Below, piece after piece: positions 7,791-16,264 of a stretch of DNA of 64,000 nt. This DNA comes from Kaistia sp. 32K. Lineage in GTDB: Bacteria; Pseudomonadota; Alphaproteobacteria; Rhizobiales; Kaistiaceae. Numbering within the stretch: position 1 is the first letter of the stretch; the number at the start of each line of letters is the position of its first letter. The stretch is taken from assembly GCF_016629525.1 (NCBI RefSeq), contig NZ_AP024269.1:2790001-2854000 (forward strand), written 5' to 3'. Below the pieces are notes generated by a model. The model was not told where the DNA came from and ran no database searches. It worked only from the letters and a program-made list of their open reading frames with translations. Position numbers and translations under genes: made by a program.

Positions 7791-8705
7791 TCAGCGCTTG
7801 TGGCGCATCACATCGTCGAGCGGGGCTGAGCCGAAGAGCCGCTTGTATTCGCGGCTGAACTGTGACGGGCTCACATAGCCGACCTTGTCCGACGCCGTGG
7901 TGGCGCTGGCGCCCGTATTCAGCATGAGCTGGCGCGCCGCCTGCAGGCGAAGCTGCTTCTGGTATTGCAGCGGGCTGGTGCCGGCGACCTCGCGGAAATG
8001 CTGGCGGAAGCTGGTCGGGCTCATGCCGACCCGCGCCGCGAGGCTGTCGATCGCGGACCTTTCGACGAAATTGTCTCGCAGCCAGCGCATAGCGTTGGCG
8101 ATCTTCTGCTTCGGCGACCCCACGATGAGCTGGCGGCGCAGCACCGGTCCATGCGCGCCGCTGACCAGCCGCAAGGCGATCTCCTTCTCGATCAGCGCGG
8201 CAAGCGACCGCTGCAGCTGCGGCTCGCGCGAGAGCGCCAAGAGGCGGATCAGCGCCTCGACCAGGCCGGGATCGGCGGGCGCCAGCGACAGCGGCGGAAC
8301 GCAATCATCGGCGGCCGGCGTCCCCTCGATTTCCTGCGCGGCTTCCACCAGCCGCGCCGCGTCCAGCTTCAGGAACAGGATCAGCGACGGCGATCGCGCG
8401 CTGGCTTCCAGGATCTGCGACATGACGGGCATGTCGAGGGTCACCAGCAGCGTGCTGCCCATCTCGTAGTCGACAATCTGGTCGCCATAGACGGCCTGCT
8501 TCTTGCCGCCCAACGGCACGATCAGGCCTCGCGGATAGACGCAGGGCATCGGCCCGTTCGTTCCATGCTGACGATGGAGCGAGAGGTTCGGAATTTCGGT
8601 CGGAAAATCGCCTTCGCCGGTGGCGATGCCGAGGGCGGAAGCGGCGAGTTGCTGGCAGAGAGCTTTGACCATTGGACTTTCCAAACCGGGGCTGCGATCG
8701 AACAT
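7791..8705 (-). CDS. AraC family transcriptional regulator with AraC_N domain
   Basis: 304 aa from ATG 8705 (an upstream ATG at 8759 would give 322 aa but reaches into the divergent promoter). The N-terminal half matches the AraC-type N-terminal ligand domain (SLHRQHGTNGPMPCVYPRGLIVPLGGKKQAVYG). The C-terminal 100 residues hold two HTH units, including SIDSLAARVGMSPTSFRQHF and the signature VGYVSPSQFSREYKRLFG. This class usually activates a divergent oxidoreductase operon, here the SDR and aldehyde dehydrogenase genes starting at 8860. Confidence 0.92.
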   Translation of the reverse strand: MFDRSPGLESPMVKALCQQLAASALGIATGEGDFPTEIPNLSLHRQHGTNGPMPCVYPRGLIVPLGGKKQAVYGDQIVDYEMGSTLLVTLDMPVMSQILEASARSPSLILFLKLDAARLVEAAQEIEGTPAADDCVPPLSLAPADPGLVEALIRLLALSREPQLQRSLAALIEKEIALRLVSGAHGPVLRRQLIVGSPKQKIANAMRWLRDNFVERSAIDSLAARVGMSPTSFRQHFREVAGTSPLQYQKQLRLQAARQLMLNTGASATTASDKVGYVSPSQFSREYKRLFGSAPLDDVMRHKR

Positions 8706-8755
8706 GCCGCCCGTCGATTTCGCCGACAATATGCCCAATCCGACATTTCCGCCAA

Positions 8756-8782
8756 ACAAGTCGGATCGGGCAAATAACTTGT
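8756..8782. promoter_or_regulatory. Possible operator between AraC gene and SDR gene
   Basis: Inverted ACAAGT (8756-8761) and ACTTGT (8777-8782) separated by 15 bp in the divergent 154-bp gap. AraC proteins commonly bind direct repeats instead, so this is a weak candidate. Confidence 0.3.
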
Positions 8783-8859
8783 CAGTCTGGGCAGGCAGGG
8801 CGTGCTGGCAGGCCCCATGTACCGTTCATCCTGGATCCATACGCAGTGGGGATGACGAC

Positions 8860-9708
8860 ATGTCTGCACAGAAATACTTCCTGACCGGCGCCTCTGGCGG
8901 CCTCGGCCTGGAGCTCGCCCGGGCCATCCTGGCGAAGAGTCATACGGTAGTCGCCGCCGTGCTGCGTACCGACGCCATGGCGGAGCTCGCTCGCGAATTC
9001 GGCGACCGCCTCGTGGTCGAGCGGCTCGATGTCACCGACCCCGCCCAGATCCGCGACGTCGCCGCCCGCCATGCCGATGTCGACGTCATCATCAACAATG
9101 CCGGCGGCGCGGTGATCGGCGCGATGGAGGAGCTGAGCGACGCCGAGGTCAAGCAGCAGCTCGACCTGAACCTCGTCGGCCCGATCAATGTCACCCGTGC
9201 CTTCCTGCCCGCCCTTCGCGCGAAGAAGAGCGGCCGGATCGTCTACATCACCAGCGTCGGCGGCCGCGTCGGCTTCGCCAGCGGCGCCATGTACCACGCC
9301 GCCAAGTTCGGGCTCGAAGGCTTCGCCGAGGCGACAGCGCAGGAAATCGCCGAATTCGGCATCCACACGCTGATCATCGAGCCCGGCTCGATGAAGACCA
9401 ACTTCCAGGCCAATATCCGCTGGACGCAGGAGACCGACGCCTATCGCAACTCGGCCGTCGGCGCGGTGCGCCGCTACATCGAGGAGCATGGCGAGGCGAA
9501 CACCGCCGGCGATCCGGTGAAGATCGCCGACGCCATCTACGAGCTCACGCAGCAGGCTGAACCGCCGCTCCGCACCGCGCTGGGCGTCGACACCTTCGCC
9601 ACGCTGCAGAAGGCCTACAGCGACAGTCTGAAGACGCTGGAGGCGCAGAAAGCGCTGGCCCAATCCGTCGCCTTCGAGGGCAAGACCGGCTTCATGCCGA
9701 ACGCCTGA
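8860..9708 (+). CDS. SDR family oxidoreductase
   Basis: 282 aa classical SDR. Cofactor motif TGASGGLGLELARA near residues 9-22, NNAGG at about 81-85, catalytic Ser in YITSVGGR and the Tyr-x3-Lys pair in YHAAK. The C-terminal variable region is long, as in SDRs acting on bulky ketones or alcohols. ATG 8860 lies 7 nt after GGGGA. It is divergent from an AraC regulator and 25 bp upstream of an aldehyde dehydrogenase, so the pair probably oxidises an alcohol stepwise to an acid. Confidence 0.92.
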   Translation: MSAQKYFLTGASGGLGLELARAILAKSHTVVAAVLRTDAMAELAREFGDRLVVERLDVTDPAQIRDVAARHADVDVIINNAGGAVIGAMEELSDAEVKQQLDLNLVGPINVTRAFLPALRAKKSGRIVYITSVGGRVGFASGAMYHAAKFGLEGFAEATAQEIAEFGIHTLIIEPGSMKTNFQANIRWTQETDAYRNSAVGAVRRYIEEHGEANTAGDPVKIADAIYELTQQAEPPLRTALGVDTFATLQKAYSDSLKTLEAQKALAQSVAFEGKTGFMPNA

Positions 9709-9733
9709 CCCAATCCTGTTGCGGACGATCCCC

Positions 9734-11152
9734 ATGAAAAAGCTCGACAAATTCTACATCGACGGCGAGTTCGTTGCCCCGCACGGCACGGCGACGCTCG
9801 ATCTCTTCAACCCCGTGACCAACGCCAAGGTGGCGGAGGTGGCGCTCGGCGACGCGGTCGATACGCAGCGCGCCATCACCGCGGCCAAGGAAGCGCTCAA
9901 GACCTTCTCGCAGACGGGCAAGGCAGAGCGCATCGAATGGCTGGAAAAGATCCACGCCGCTCTCTCCCGCCGCAAGCAGGACCTGATCGACGTGATGGTC
10001 GACGAATATGGCGGCACCACCGGCTTCTGCTCGATGATCATGCCGGCCAGCATCGACGACTTCAAGGAAATGGCCGGCGTGCTGCGCGATTTCGATTTCG
10101 AGCCGCGGACCGGCCGGGCGAGGACGCGGCTGCAGCCGGTCGGCGTTGTCGCCGTGGTCATCCCCTGGAACATGAGCAACGGCTTCATTTGCACGAAGCT
10201 CGCCTCCGCCCTCGGCGCCGGCTGCACCGTGGTCATCAAGCCGAGCGAGCTCAGCGCGCAGCAGACGCAAGTGATGATGGAATGCCTGCATGACGCCGGC
10301 CTGCCCAAGGGGGTCGTCAACATCGTCAACGGCATGGGCGACGTGGTGGGCGCCGAGCTGACGCGCAACCCGGACGTCAACAAGATCACCTTCACCGGCT
10401 CGACCGGCGTCGGCAAGATCATCGCCAAGGGCGCGGCGGACACGATGAAGCGCGTCACGCTGGAGCTGGGCGGCAAGTCGCCCAACATCATCCTGGACGA
10501 CGCCGATTTCGCCGAGGCGATCCCGCAGGCGATCTTCGCCGCCTACCTCAACAGCGGCCAGGCCTGCGCGGCCGCCACGCGCCGGCTGGTGCCGGCGGAG
10601 CGGCTGGACGAGGTCAACGCCATCGCAAGGGCGACGCTCGAGAACGTCGTCAAGGTGGGCGACCCGAAGGACCCGACCGTCAATGTCGGCCCGATGGTCA
10701 GCCGCAAGCAGTTCGAGCGGGTCGAGGACTATATCCGTATCGGCCTGGAAGAAGGCGCCACGCTGCTCGCGGGCGGCGAAGGCAAGCCGGAAGGCCTGGG
10801 GCAGGGCAATTTCGTCAAGCCGACCGTCTTCACCAACGTGAAGAACTCGATGCGCATCGCGCAGGAAGAGATCTTCGGCCCAGTGCTCAGCATCATTCCC
10901 TATGCCGACGAAGCCGACGCGATCGCCATCGCCAACGACACCGCCTATGGCCTCTGCTCCTATGTCACCTCGGCCGACAAGGCGCGAGCCTACCGGGTGG
11001 CGGGCCAGATCGACGCCGGCCGCGTCTGCGTCAACAACGAGCTGCATGATCCGCTGGCGCCGTTCGGCGGCTTCAAGCAGTCCGGCTTCGGCCGCGAATA
11101 CGGCGTCTTCGGCCTGGAAGCCTTCCTCGAGCCCAAGGCCATCATCGGTTGA
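9734..11152 (+). CDS. Aldehyde dehydrogenase family protein
   Basis: 472 aa, full-length NAD(P)-dependent aldehyde dehydrogenase. Visible motifs: PWNMSNGFICTKLASALGAGCT, KPSELS, FTGSTGVGK, general-base Glu244 in LELGGKSPN, nucleophile Cys278 in NSGQACAAATR, and EEIFGPVLS and PFGGFKQSGFGRE near the end. The glutamate and cysteine spacing is normal, so the enzyme should be active. It follows the SDR by 25 bp and ends before a hairpin. Substrate unknown; the operon suggests an aldehyde made by the SDR. Confidence 0.95.
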   Translation: MKKLDKFYIDGEFVAPHGTATLDLFNPVTNAKVAEVALGDAVDTQRAITAAKEALKTFSQTGKAERIEWLEKIHAALSRRKQDLIDVMVDEYGGTTGFCSMIMPASIDDFKEMAGVLRDFDFEPRTGRARTRLQPVGVVAVVIPWNMSNGFICTKLASALGAGCTVVIKPSELSAQQTQVMMECLHDAGLPKGVVNIVNGMGDVVGAELTRNPDVNKITFTGSTGVGKIIAKGAADTMKRVTLELGGKSPNIILDDADFAEAIPQAIFAAYLNSGQACAAATRRLVPAERLDEVNAIARATLENVVKVGDPKDPTVNVGPMVSRKQFERVEDYIRIGLEEGATLLAGGEGKPEGLGQGNFVKPTVFTNVKNSMRIAQEEIFGPVLSIIPYADEADAIAIANDTAYGLCSYVTSADKARAYRVAGQIDAGRVCVNNELHDPLAPFGGFKQSGFGREYGVFGLEAFLEPKAIIG

Positions 11153-11177
11153 GAGCGGCCGTTCGCGCTGAACGATC

Positions 11178-11208
11178 GCGGGAGGAAGCCCTCGGGCTTG
11201 CCTCCCGC
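11178..11208 (+). terminator. Hairpin terminator after aldehyde dehydrogenase
   Basis: Long stem: GCGGGAGG with CCTCCCGC outside, AAGCCC with GGGCTT inside, a 2-nt loop and one bulged G. It starts 26 bp past the stop codon. There is no T run, so it may be a weak or Rho-assisted terminator. Confidence 0.6.
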
Positions 11209-11372
11209 GTATCAACGCGATCGCGCGGCGCAGACGGCAGAGCGTCAGCGGCGGGTGGGGTGCATCGATACCCAGAACTTCCTGCGCGGAACGCGCCCGA
11301 CGCCCGGCCGCGCAATGCTGCCGCAACCGTCCATCTCCACGGTGGCCCGAGGGGGCCTACCGAGGAAGAAAT

Positions 11373-12332
11373 ATGGAAGTTCTTGCGATCATTCTCATGT
11401 TCGCTGCCGCGAGCGTCGTCTACGTCTACCGGTTCCGGGGCGAAGCTCGCTACCAAAGCCTGTCCGAGTACTTCCGCAAGGGGTGGCCCATCTTCGCCCC
11501 GTTCAATTGCGTGCTCTACATGACCACGCGTGCTCACGGATCGAAGGCCATCCTCGATCCGGCCGAGTTCCCGGAAATCGAGCGCCTGCGGCAGAACTGG
11601 CAGACGATCCGGGACGAGGGGCTCCAGCTTGTGCGCCAGAGTTATTTCGACGCCACCAAGCGTCCCGGCACGGCCGGCTCCTACGATGTCGGCTTCCGCA
11701 CGTTCTTCAAGTATGGCTGGAGCCGCTTCTATCTCAACTGGTACGGCTACACGCACCATTCCGCGCGACGGCTCTGCCCGAGGACGGTTGAAATCCTGGC
11801 GACGGTGCCCGGTTTGCACGGCGCCATGTTCGCCCTGCTCCCGGGCCGCTCGCAGCTCACGCGACACGCGGATCCCCTCGCCGTATCGCTGCGCTGCCAT
11901 CTCGGCCTCGCCACGCCCAATTCGGACGCCTGCTTTATTAACGTCGACGGACAAAACTTGAGCTGGCGCGACGGCGAGATCCTCCTGTTCGACGAGACCT
12001 ACCTGCACTATGTCCGCAACGACACGGACTCGGATCGCCTGATCCTGATGTGCGACATCCGCCGGCCGCTGAACCCTGTCGGCGCGCTATTCAATCTCGT
12101 CTACCACCGGCTGACGCAGGCCTCGATTGTCCCCAATACGCCGGAAGATCATCGCGGCCTGGCCAACCGGATCTTCGCCGAACTGGCGCCCGTATTGGCT
12201 CGGTTCCGATCCCTCAAATCAACGAACAGGCGAGCCTATTACGTCATGAAATGGACCCTGAACATCGTCCTGCTCATCCTGCCGATCGTGCTGATATTGC
12301 TCCTGATAAGCCTGATCCTCGGGCTGACATGA
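11373..12332 (+). CDS. Aspartyl/asparaginyl beta-hydroxylase family protein, LpxO-like
   Basis: 319 aa Fe(II)/2-oxoglutarate dioxygenase of the group that includes LpxO, which hydroxylates an acyl chain of lipid A at the inner membrane. An N-terminal hydrophobic helix (about 2-19) and a C-terminal one (about 290-318) would anchor it. Iron ligands fit H165-x-D167 (TRHADP) and H212 (LHYVRN), and R222 in DRLILMCDIRRP is placed to bind 2-oxoglutarate. It stands alone, 220 bp after the aldehyde dehydrogenase gene and separated by a hairpin. The lipid A role is inferred from family resemblance. Confidence 0.82.
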   Translation: MEVLAIILMFAAASVVYVYRFRGEARYQSLSEYFRKGWPIFAPFNCVLYMTTRAHGSKAILDPAEFPEIERLRQNWQTIRDEGLQLVRQSYFDATKRPGTAGSYDVGFRTFFKYGWSRFYLNWYGYTHHSARRLCPRTVEILATVPGLHGAMFALLPGRSQLTRHADPLAVSLRCHLGLATPNSDACFINVDGQNLSWRDGEILLFDETYLHYVRNDTDSDRLILMCDIRRPLNPVGALFNLVYHRLTQASIVPNTPEDHRGLANRIFAELAPVLARFRSLKSTNRRAYYVMKWTLNIVLLILPIVLILLLISLILGLT

Positions 12333-12396
12333 GGCCAAATTCACGGCCGGTTCGCTCTCGCTCCTGATCCCCGGCGAATGCGGCAAGGCGGACGCA

Positions 12397-12433
12397 GGAG
12401 GCCGTTGGGGGCACCCCTCCCCCAACGGCCTCC
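12397..12433. terminator. Bidirectional hairpin terminator
   Basis: Perfect 15-bp inverted repeat, arms GGAGGCCGTTGGGGG and complement, 7-nt loop, between the convergent LpxO-like gene and the XRE-type regulator. No T tract on either side. Confidence 0.7.
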
Positions 12434-12444
12434 CGGCGCGAAGC

Positions 12445-13287
12445 TCAGGCCTGCTGCGGCGGCTCCGGCGAACGCAGCAGCGACCGGATGCGGGCGGCGT
12501 CGGCGGGATCGACCGGGTTGTAGACGATCATGCCGAGATCCGGCCGGCCATCGACGGCGAAGCCCGAATATTCGAGCTCGATCGCCCCCAGAACCGGGTG
12601 GCGAAGGCGCTTGGTGCCTTCGCCATGGAAGCGCACGTCATTGTCGCTCCACAACGCCTCGAACTCCGGACTGGTCGCGCACAGCTCCCTGACGAGTTGC
12701 GTGACCTCCGATATCGCGCCGGCGCGCGCCGCATCCGCCCGGAAGGCGCTGACGACGAACTGCGCGATATCGTCCCAATCCTGCTGGGCGCCGCGCACGC
12801 GCGAATTGCCGAAGACGAGGCGCAGGATGTTGCGTTCGCGCGGCGGCAGCTTGCCATAATCCGTCAGGACCAGCGCCGCCGCGCGGTTCCAGGCAACCAC
12901 GTCCCACGTCGCCGTCTTGATGATCGCCGGGCTGGTCTCCATCGCGTCGAGCAGCCGTTGCAGGCGCGGCGTGACGGTATCGGCCGCCTTGTACCGCACC
13001 TCGGGCGGCCGGCCGAGCGCCAGCATGAACAGGTGCTCGCGCTCCGCTTCGGTGAGCATCAGCCCGCCCGCGATGCGGTTCAGGACGTCCGGCGACGGCG
13101 CGCCACCCCTGCCCTGCTCCAGCCAGGTGTACCAGGTCGGGCTGATATTGGCCCGCTGCGCCACCTCCTCGCGCCGCAGGCCCGGTGTCCGGCGACGCTG
13201 TGCCGAGAAGCCGAAGGCGGCGGGATCGAGCCGGGTGCGACGGTCCCGCAGGTAGTCGCCTAGCGCATTCCGGGGGGTATCGGTCAT
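12445..13287 (-). CDS. Helix-turn-helix regulator with MmyB-like ligand-binding domain
   Basis: 280 aa. The N-terminal XRE-type HTH (RTPGLRREEVAQRANISPTWYTWLEQGR) is followed by a PAS-like MmyB domain: LLDAMETSPAIIKTATWDVVAWNRAAALV, then LRLVFGN and the ELCATSPEFEALW segment. In actinobacterial and proteobacterial relatives this domain binds a fatty-acid-like ligand. The gene is usually divergent from an NAD-dependent oxidoreductase that it represses, and that is the arrangement here. ATG 13287 is preferred to the in-frame ATG 13305 because of a better upstream purine stretch. Confidence 0.9.
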   Translation of the reverse strand: MTDTPRNALGDYLRDRRTRLDPAAFGFSAQRRRTPGLRREEVAQRANISPTWYTWLEQGRGGAPSPDVLNRIAGGLMLTEAEREHLFMLALGRPPEVRYKAADTVTPRLQRLLDAMETSPAIIKTATWDVVAWNRAAALVLTDYGKLPPRERNILRLVFGNSRVRGAQQDWDDIAQFVVSAFRADAARAGAISEVTQLVRELCATSPEFEALWSDNDVRFHGEGTKRLRHPVLGAIELEYSGFAVDGRPDLGMIVYNPVDPADAARIRSLLRSPEPPQQA

Positions 13288-13305
13288 CCCGAGCCTGTTA
13301 GTCAT

Positions 13306-13360
13306 TATAATAGGAAAAGGTCACTACTTTTACTGGATAACAGGATAGGAAAAACAGGAT
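13306..13360. promoter_or_regulatory. Promoter and repeat cluster between MmyB regulator and SDR
   Basis: Contains TATAAT at 13306-13311 on the plus strand. There is an inverted repeat of AAAAG/CTTTT (13315-13319 and 13327-13331). ATAGGAAAA occurs twice in direct orientation (13310-13318 and 13345-13353), as does ACAGGAT (13340-13346 and 13354-13360). These AT-rich repeats stand out from the GC-rich surroundings and probably are the regulator's binding sites. Confidence 0.5.
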
Positions 13361-13384
13361 CGCATCTGCAATGGAGAATTCAGG

Positions 13385-14275
13385 ATGCGTGTTTTCCTTA
13401 CTGGATCGACCGGCTTCATCGGCTCGAAGATCGTCCCCGAACTGATCACGAACGGCCACCAGGTCCTCGGCCTCACGCGCTCGGACGCGGGTGCCACTAG
13501 GCTCGCGGCCATGGGCGCCGAGACCCATCGTGGCGATATCGAGGATCTGGAAAGCCTGAGAAGCGGCGCGGCGGCCTGCGATGGCGTGATCCACACCGCC
13601 TTCGACCACAATTTCGAGAATTTCATCGAGAACTGCCAGAAGGACCGGCGCGCCATCGAGGCGCTGGGATCGGCGCTCGCTGGCTCGGACCGGCCGCTGG
13701 TGATCACCTCCGCCACGGCGATGGGCACGGCGAAGCCGGGCGAGCCCGCGACGGAGGACTTCTTCAATCCGGACTCGCCGAACCCGCGCGTCGCCTCGGA
13801 ACTGGCGGGACGGGCGCTGTCGGAGCGCGGCGTCAACGTCTCGGTCCTGCGCCTGTCGCAGATCCACGACCGCCGCAAGCAGGGCCTCGTGACGGACGTG
13901 ATCGAACTCGCCCGCAAGAAGGGCGTCTCCGCCTATGTCAGCGACGGCGCGAATGCCTGGTCGGCCGCGCATCTCTCCGATACGGCGCGGCTCTTCCGGC
14001 TGGCGCTGGAGCGGCGGGAGGCCGGCGCGCGCTATCACGCGACCGCCGAGGCGGCGATCCCGTTCCGCGAGATCGCCGAGGCGATCGGCGCGACCCTGGG
14101 CGTGCCGGTGCAATCGATCCCGGCAGATGCGGCCGCCGAACACTTCGGCTGGCTCGCGGCGTTCGCGAGCAAGGACATGTCGGCTTTCAGCACGCGCACC
14201 CAGGTGCGGCTCGACTGGCACCCGCGGGGAGCGGGCCTACTCACCGATATCCGCAACCTGGAACACGTAGGCTGA
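13385..14275 (+). CDS. Atypical/extended SDR, NAD-dependent epimerase-like
   Basis: 296 aa. N-terminal Rossmann motif FLTGSTGFIGSKIVPELI, GVIHTAFDH, and VITSATAMGTAKPG at the usual serine position. No clear Tyr-x3-Lys follows (the region reads NPRVASELAGRAL), which is common in this oxidoreductase subgroup found next to MmyB-type regulators. The WSAAHLSDTARLFRLALE block matches the extended-SDR C-terminal domain. Divergent from its probable repressor; expected to reduce an aldehyde or ketone, substrate unknown. Confidence 0.88.
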   Translation: MRVFLTGSTGFIGSKIVPELITNGHQVLGLTRSDAGATRLAAMGAETHRGDIEDLESLRSGAAACDGVIHTAFDHNFENFIENCQKDRRAIEALGSALAGSDRPLVITSATAMGTAKPGEPATEDFFNPDSPNPRVASELAGRALSERGVNVSVLRLSQIHDRRKQGLVTDVIELARKKGVSAYVSDGANAWSAAHLSDTARLFRLALERREAGARYHATAEAAIPFREIAEAIGATLGVPVQSIPADAAAEHFGWLAAFASKDMSAFSTRTQVRLDWHPRGAGLLTDIRNLEHVG

Positions 14276-14288
14276 CCATCGAAACCGT

Positions 14289-14322
14289 CATGAGGCCGGC
14301 TCCGTCGCGGGTCGGCCTCATG
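14289..14322 (+). terminator. Hairpin terminator after SDR gene
   Basis: Inverted repeat with 10-bp arms CATGAGGCCG and CGGCCTCATG around a 14-nt loop, starting 13 bp after the stop codon. It separates the SDR from the P450 module that follows. Confidence 0.6.
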
Positions 14323-14431
14323 AGCCTGCAGAGCGGGAGTGTCGTTGAGAGAGGTGTCTCACGTTGTCAAATTGGCACGCGAGCCTAGTTAGACGCCCTT
14401 TCATTCGACGATTTCCGGACTGACGTGGCGA

Positions 14432-14449
14432 TATGACTACGTTGACAGC
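14432..14449. promoter_or_regulatory. Putative LacI operator, copy 1 (flavodoxin-lacI promoter)
   Basis: TATGACTACGTTGACAGC. Bases ATGACTACGTTGACA are identical to the reverse complement of the site at 20719-20736, and the CGTTGACA half matches the site at 20931-20948. It lies 155 bp upstream of the flavodoxin start, ahead of the lacI-type gene. Binding by that regulator is inferred. Confidence 0.65.
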
Positions 14450-14603
14450 GACCCTTCCGAACTTTACCAATCATCCAAACATTCCGGCTCGAAGGGCGGG
14501 AAGGATGAGACACGGCGACCCGGGTTTCGGCAAGCCTCATGGACTGGGCCGGCTCACTTTGCATGTTAGGGTGAAGCGGCAAGAGGTGGAAAGAATCGCG
14601 TCA

Positions 14604-15068
14604 ATGCGGCTGGTAATTCTCTTCGGCACGGAATCCGGAACCGCCGAATTCGTATCGGGTGAGCTGGAAGCCAAGCTGAGTTCTTCGTTCGATGTTTCGG
14701 TTCACGATCTGGCCGAGTACTCGCTCTCTGACTTCGACCCCGCCGATTTCTACGTGCTAGTCTGTTCCACCTATGGCGAGGGGGATCCTCCGCTCAGCGC
14801 CCGCCCCTTCCTCGCGGCACTGGCGAGCGAGACGCCCGACCTGACAGGCATCCGCTTCGCCGTTTTCGGCATGGGCGACAGCAGCTACGGGGAAACCTAT
14901 GGGCGCGGCAGCGAGGTTGTGGCGGAGCGCCTCGAGGATCGCGGCGCCAGGCGTGTCGGTCCCTATGGCCGGCACGACGCTTCCGGGCGGGACGACGCGA
15001 GCGACGCCGCCCTGGAATGGATCGACGACATCGTGCCCCTGGCAACGGATCACGCTAGAGCCGCTTAG
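14604..15068 (+). CDS. Flavodoxin (first paralogue)
   Basis: 154 aa FMN flavodoxin. Phosphate-binding loop FGTESGTAE at residues 7-15, CSTYGEGDPP in the 50s loop and FGMGDSSYGETYG in the 90s loop. It is strongly similar to the second flavodoxin at 17576-18055, including the GRHDASGRD and ALEWID segments. It would shuttle electrons from an NADPH reductase, most likely to the P450 at 19403-20584. It is followed at 26 bp by the lacI-type gene. Start ATG 14604 matches the paralogue's N-terminus; the ribosome-binding site is weak. Confidence 0.9.
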   Translation: MRLVILFGTESGTAEFVSGELEAKLSSSFDVSVHDLAEYSLSDFDPADFYVLVCSTYGEGDPPLSARPFLAALASETPDLTGIRFAVFGMGDSSYGETYGRGSEVVAERLEDRGARRVGPYGRHDASGRDDASDAALEWIDDIVPLATDHARAA

Positions 15069-15094
15069 CCCTTAGTCTGGAAAGTGCGAAGAAA

Positions 15095-16177
15095 ATGGCA
15101 GGACGGGTCAGAAAACAGGAACAGGCGACGGCCGAGAAGCCTTTGCAGCGGGCAACGATGCGCGACGTCGCGGCCCTGGCGGACGTCAGCATCAAGACCG
15201 TCTCGCGGGTCATCAACAAAGAGAAGTACATCTCCGAGACGATCTCGCGCCGCGTGAACGAAGCGATCCAGCGCCTCAACTATCGACACAATCTGGCGGC
15301 CAGCCAGCTCCGCGCCGGCGTCAATTCGTCGGCCGTCGGCGTCATCCTCGTCGACATCTCTAACCCGTTCTCCGCCGCCGTCCACCGGGCCGTCGAGGAC
15401 GTCTTCCGCGAGACGGGCATCGCCGTGTTCCTGGCGTCGACCGATGAAGAAGCGGATCGGGAAAAAGCCGCCGTGCACGCCTTTTCGAAGCGTCGCGTCG
15501 ACGGCTTCGTCATCATGCCGGCAAGCCATGACCAGGGCTACCTGCTCTCCGAGATCGCGGCGGGAACCCATGTCGTCATCATCGACCGTCCCCCAGCCTA
15601 TCTGAACGTCGATTTCGTCGTCTCCGAGAACCGGAAGGGAGCCAGGCTCGGCGTCGATCACCTGATCCGCCACGGCCACCGGCGAATTGGCTTCATCGGC
15701 GACTGGCCGACCGTCGCGTCGTCCCAGCTCCGCCTCGCCGGCTATGAGGACGCGCTCGCCGCCGCCGAAATCGAACGGGATCCCAGGATCATACTGCAGG
15801 GCTTTGCCGACGCCGCCGCCGTGCAACAGGCGACGGAAAATCTCCTGGCCGCCGACGCCGGCATCACCGCCCTCTTCGTCGCGCAGAACGCGCTCTGCGC
15901 GCCGGCGATGCGCGCCGTGTTTGCCCGCGGCAAGCGCAAGGAGATCGCCATCGTCGGTTTCGACGGGTTCGACGGCGCCGACCTGATTGAGCCCGGCCTG
16001 ACCGTCATCGCGCAGGATCCCACGCTGATCGGCAGGACCGCCGGAGAGCTGCTTCTGCGGCGCATGAACGGGGAGAATCCGGAGCCGACCGGGCAGATGC
16101 TCGACACGCATCTGATCGTCCGGGGTTCGGGCGAAATCCCCGGACCATTCCGGGTGAAGGATGCTTCCCTCGCCTGA
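15095..16177 (+). CDS. LacI family transcriptional regulator
   Basis: 360 aa. HTH at residues about 21-45 (TMRDVAALADVSIKTVSRV) and hinge helix N-LAASQLRAG near 67-76. The periplasmic-binding-protein-like sensor domain follows: VGVILVDISNPFSAAVHRAV, IDRP, HGHRRIGFIGD, IAIVGFDGFDGADLI. The full-length sensor domain implies a sugar-like effector. It sits between the two flavodoxin loci, and three candidate operators with a common core (14432, 20719, 20931) lie at the promoters of its own operon, the P450 operon and the sugar importer. Confidence 0.94.
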   Translation: MAGRVRKQEQATAEKPLQRATMRDVAALADVSIKTVSRVINKEKYISETISRRVNEAIQRLNYRHNLAASQLRAGVNSSAVGVILVDISNPFSAAVHRAVEDVFRETGIAVFLASTDEEADREKAAVHAFSKRRVDGFVIMPASHDQGYLLSEIAAGTHVVIIDRPPAYLNVDFVVSENRKGARLGVDHLIRHGHRRIGFIGDWPTVASSQLRLAGYEDALAAAEIERDPRIILQGFADAAAVQQATENLLAADAGITALFVAQNALCAPAMRAVFARGKRKEIAIVGFDGFDGADLIEPGLTVIAQDPTLIGRTAGELLLRRMNGENPEPTGQMLDTHLIVRGSGEIPGPFRVKDASLA

Positions 16178-16191
16178 GCCGGAAAAAGGAT

Positions 16192-16216
16192 GACGGCGAG
16201 GTTGCCCCTCGCCGTC
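16192..16216. terminator. Terminator between lacI-type gene and isomerase gene
   Basis: Perfect 9-bp stem GACGGCGAG/CTCGCCGTC with a 7-nt loop, followed by a T-rich TCATCTCTTTG on the plus strand. It separates the convergent genes. Confidence 0.7.
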
Positions 16217-16264
16217 TCATCTCTTTGTCGCCCCCTGCCCGCCTCGTGACCGACGACGATCGCC

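Noticed and set aside
14360..14370. Extra operator half-site CACGTTGTCAA
   Set aside because: Only one degenerate half resembles the LacI core; not enough to count as a fourth site.
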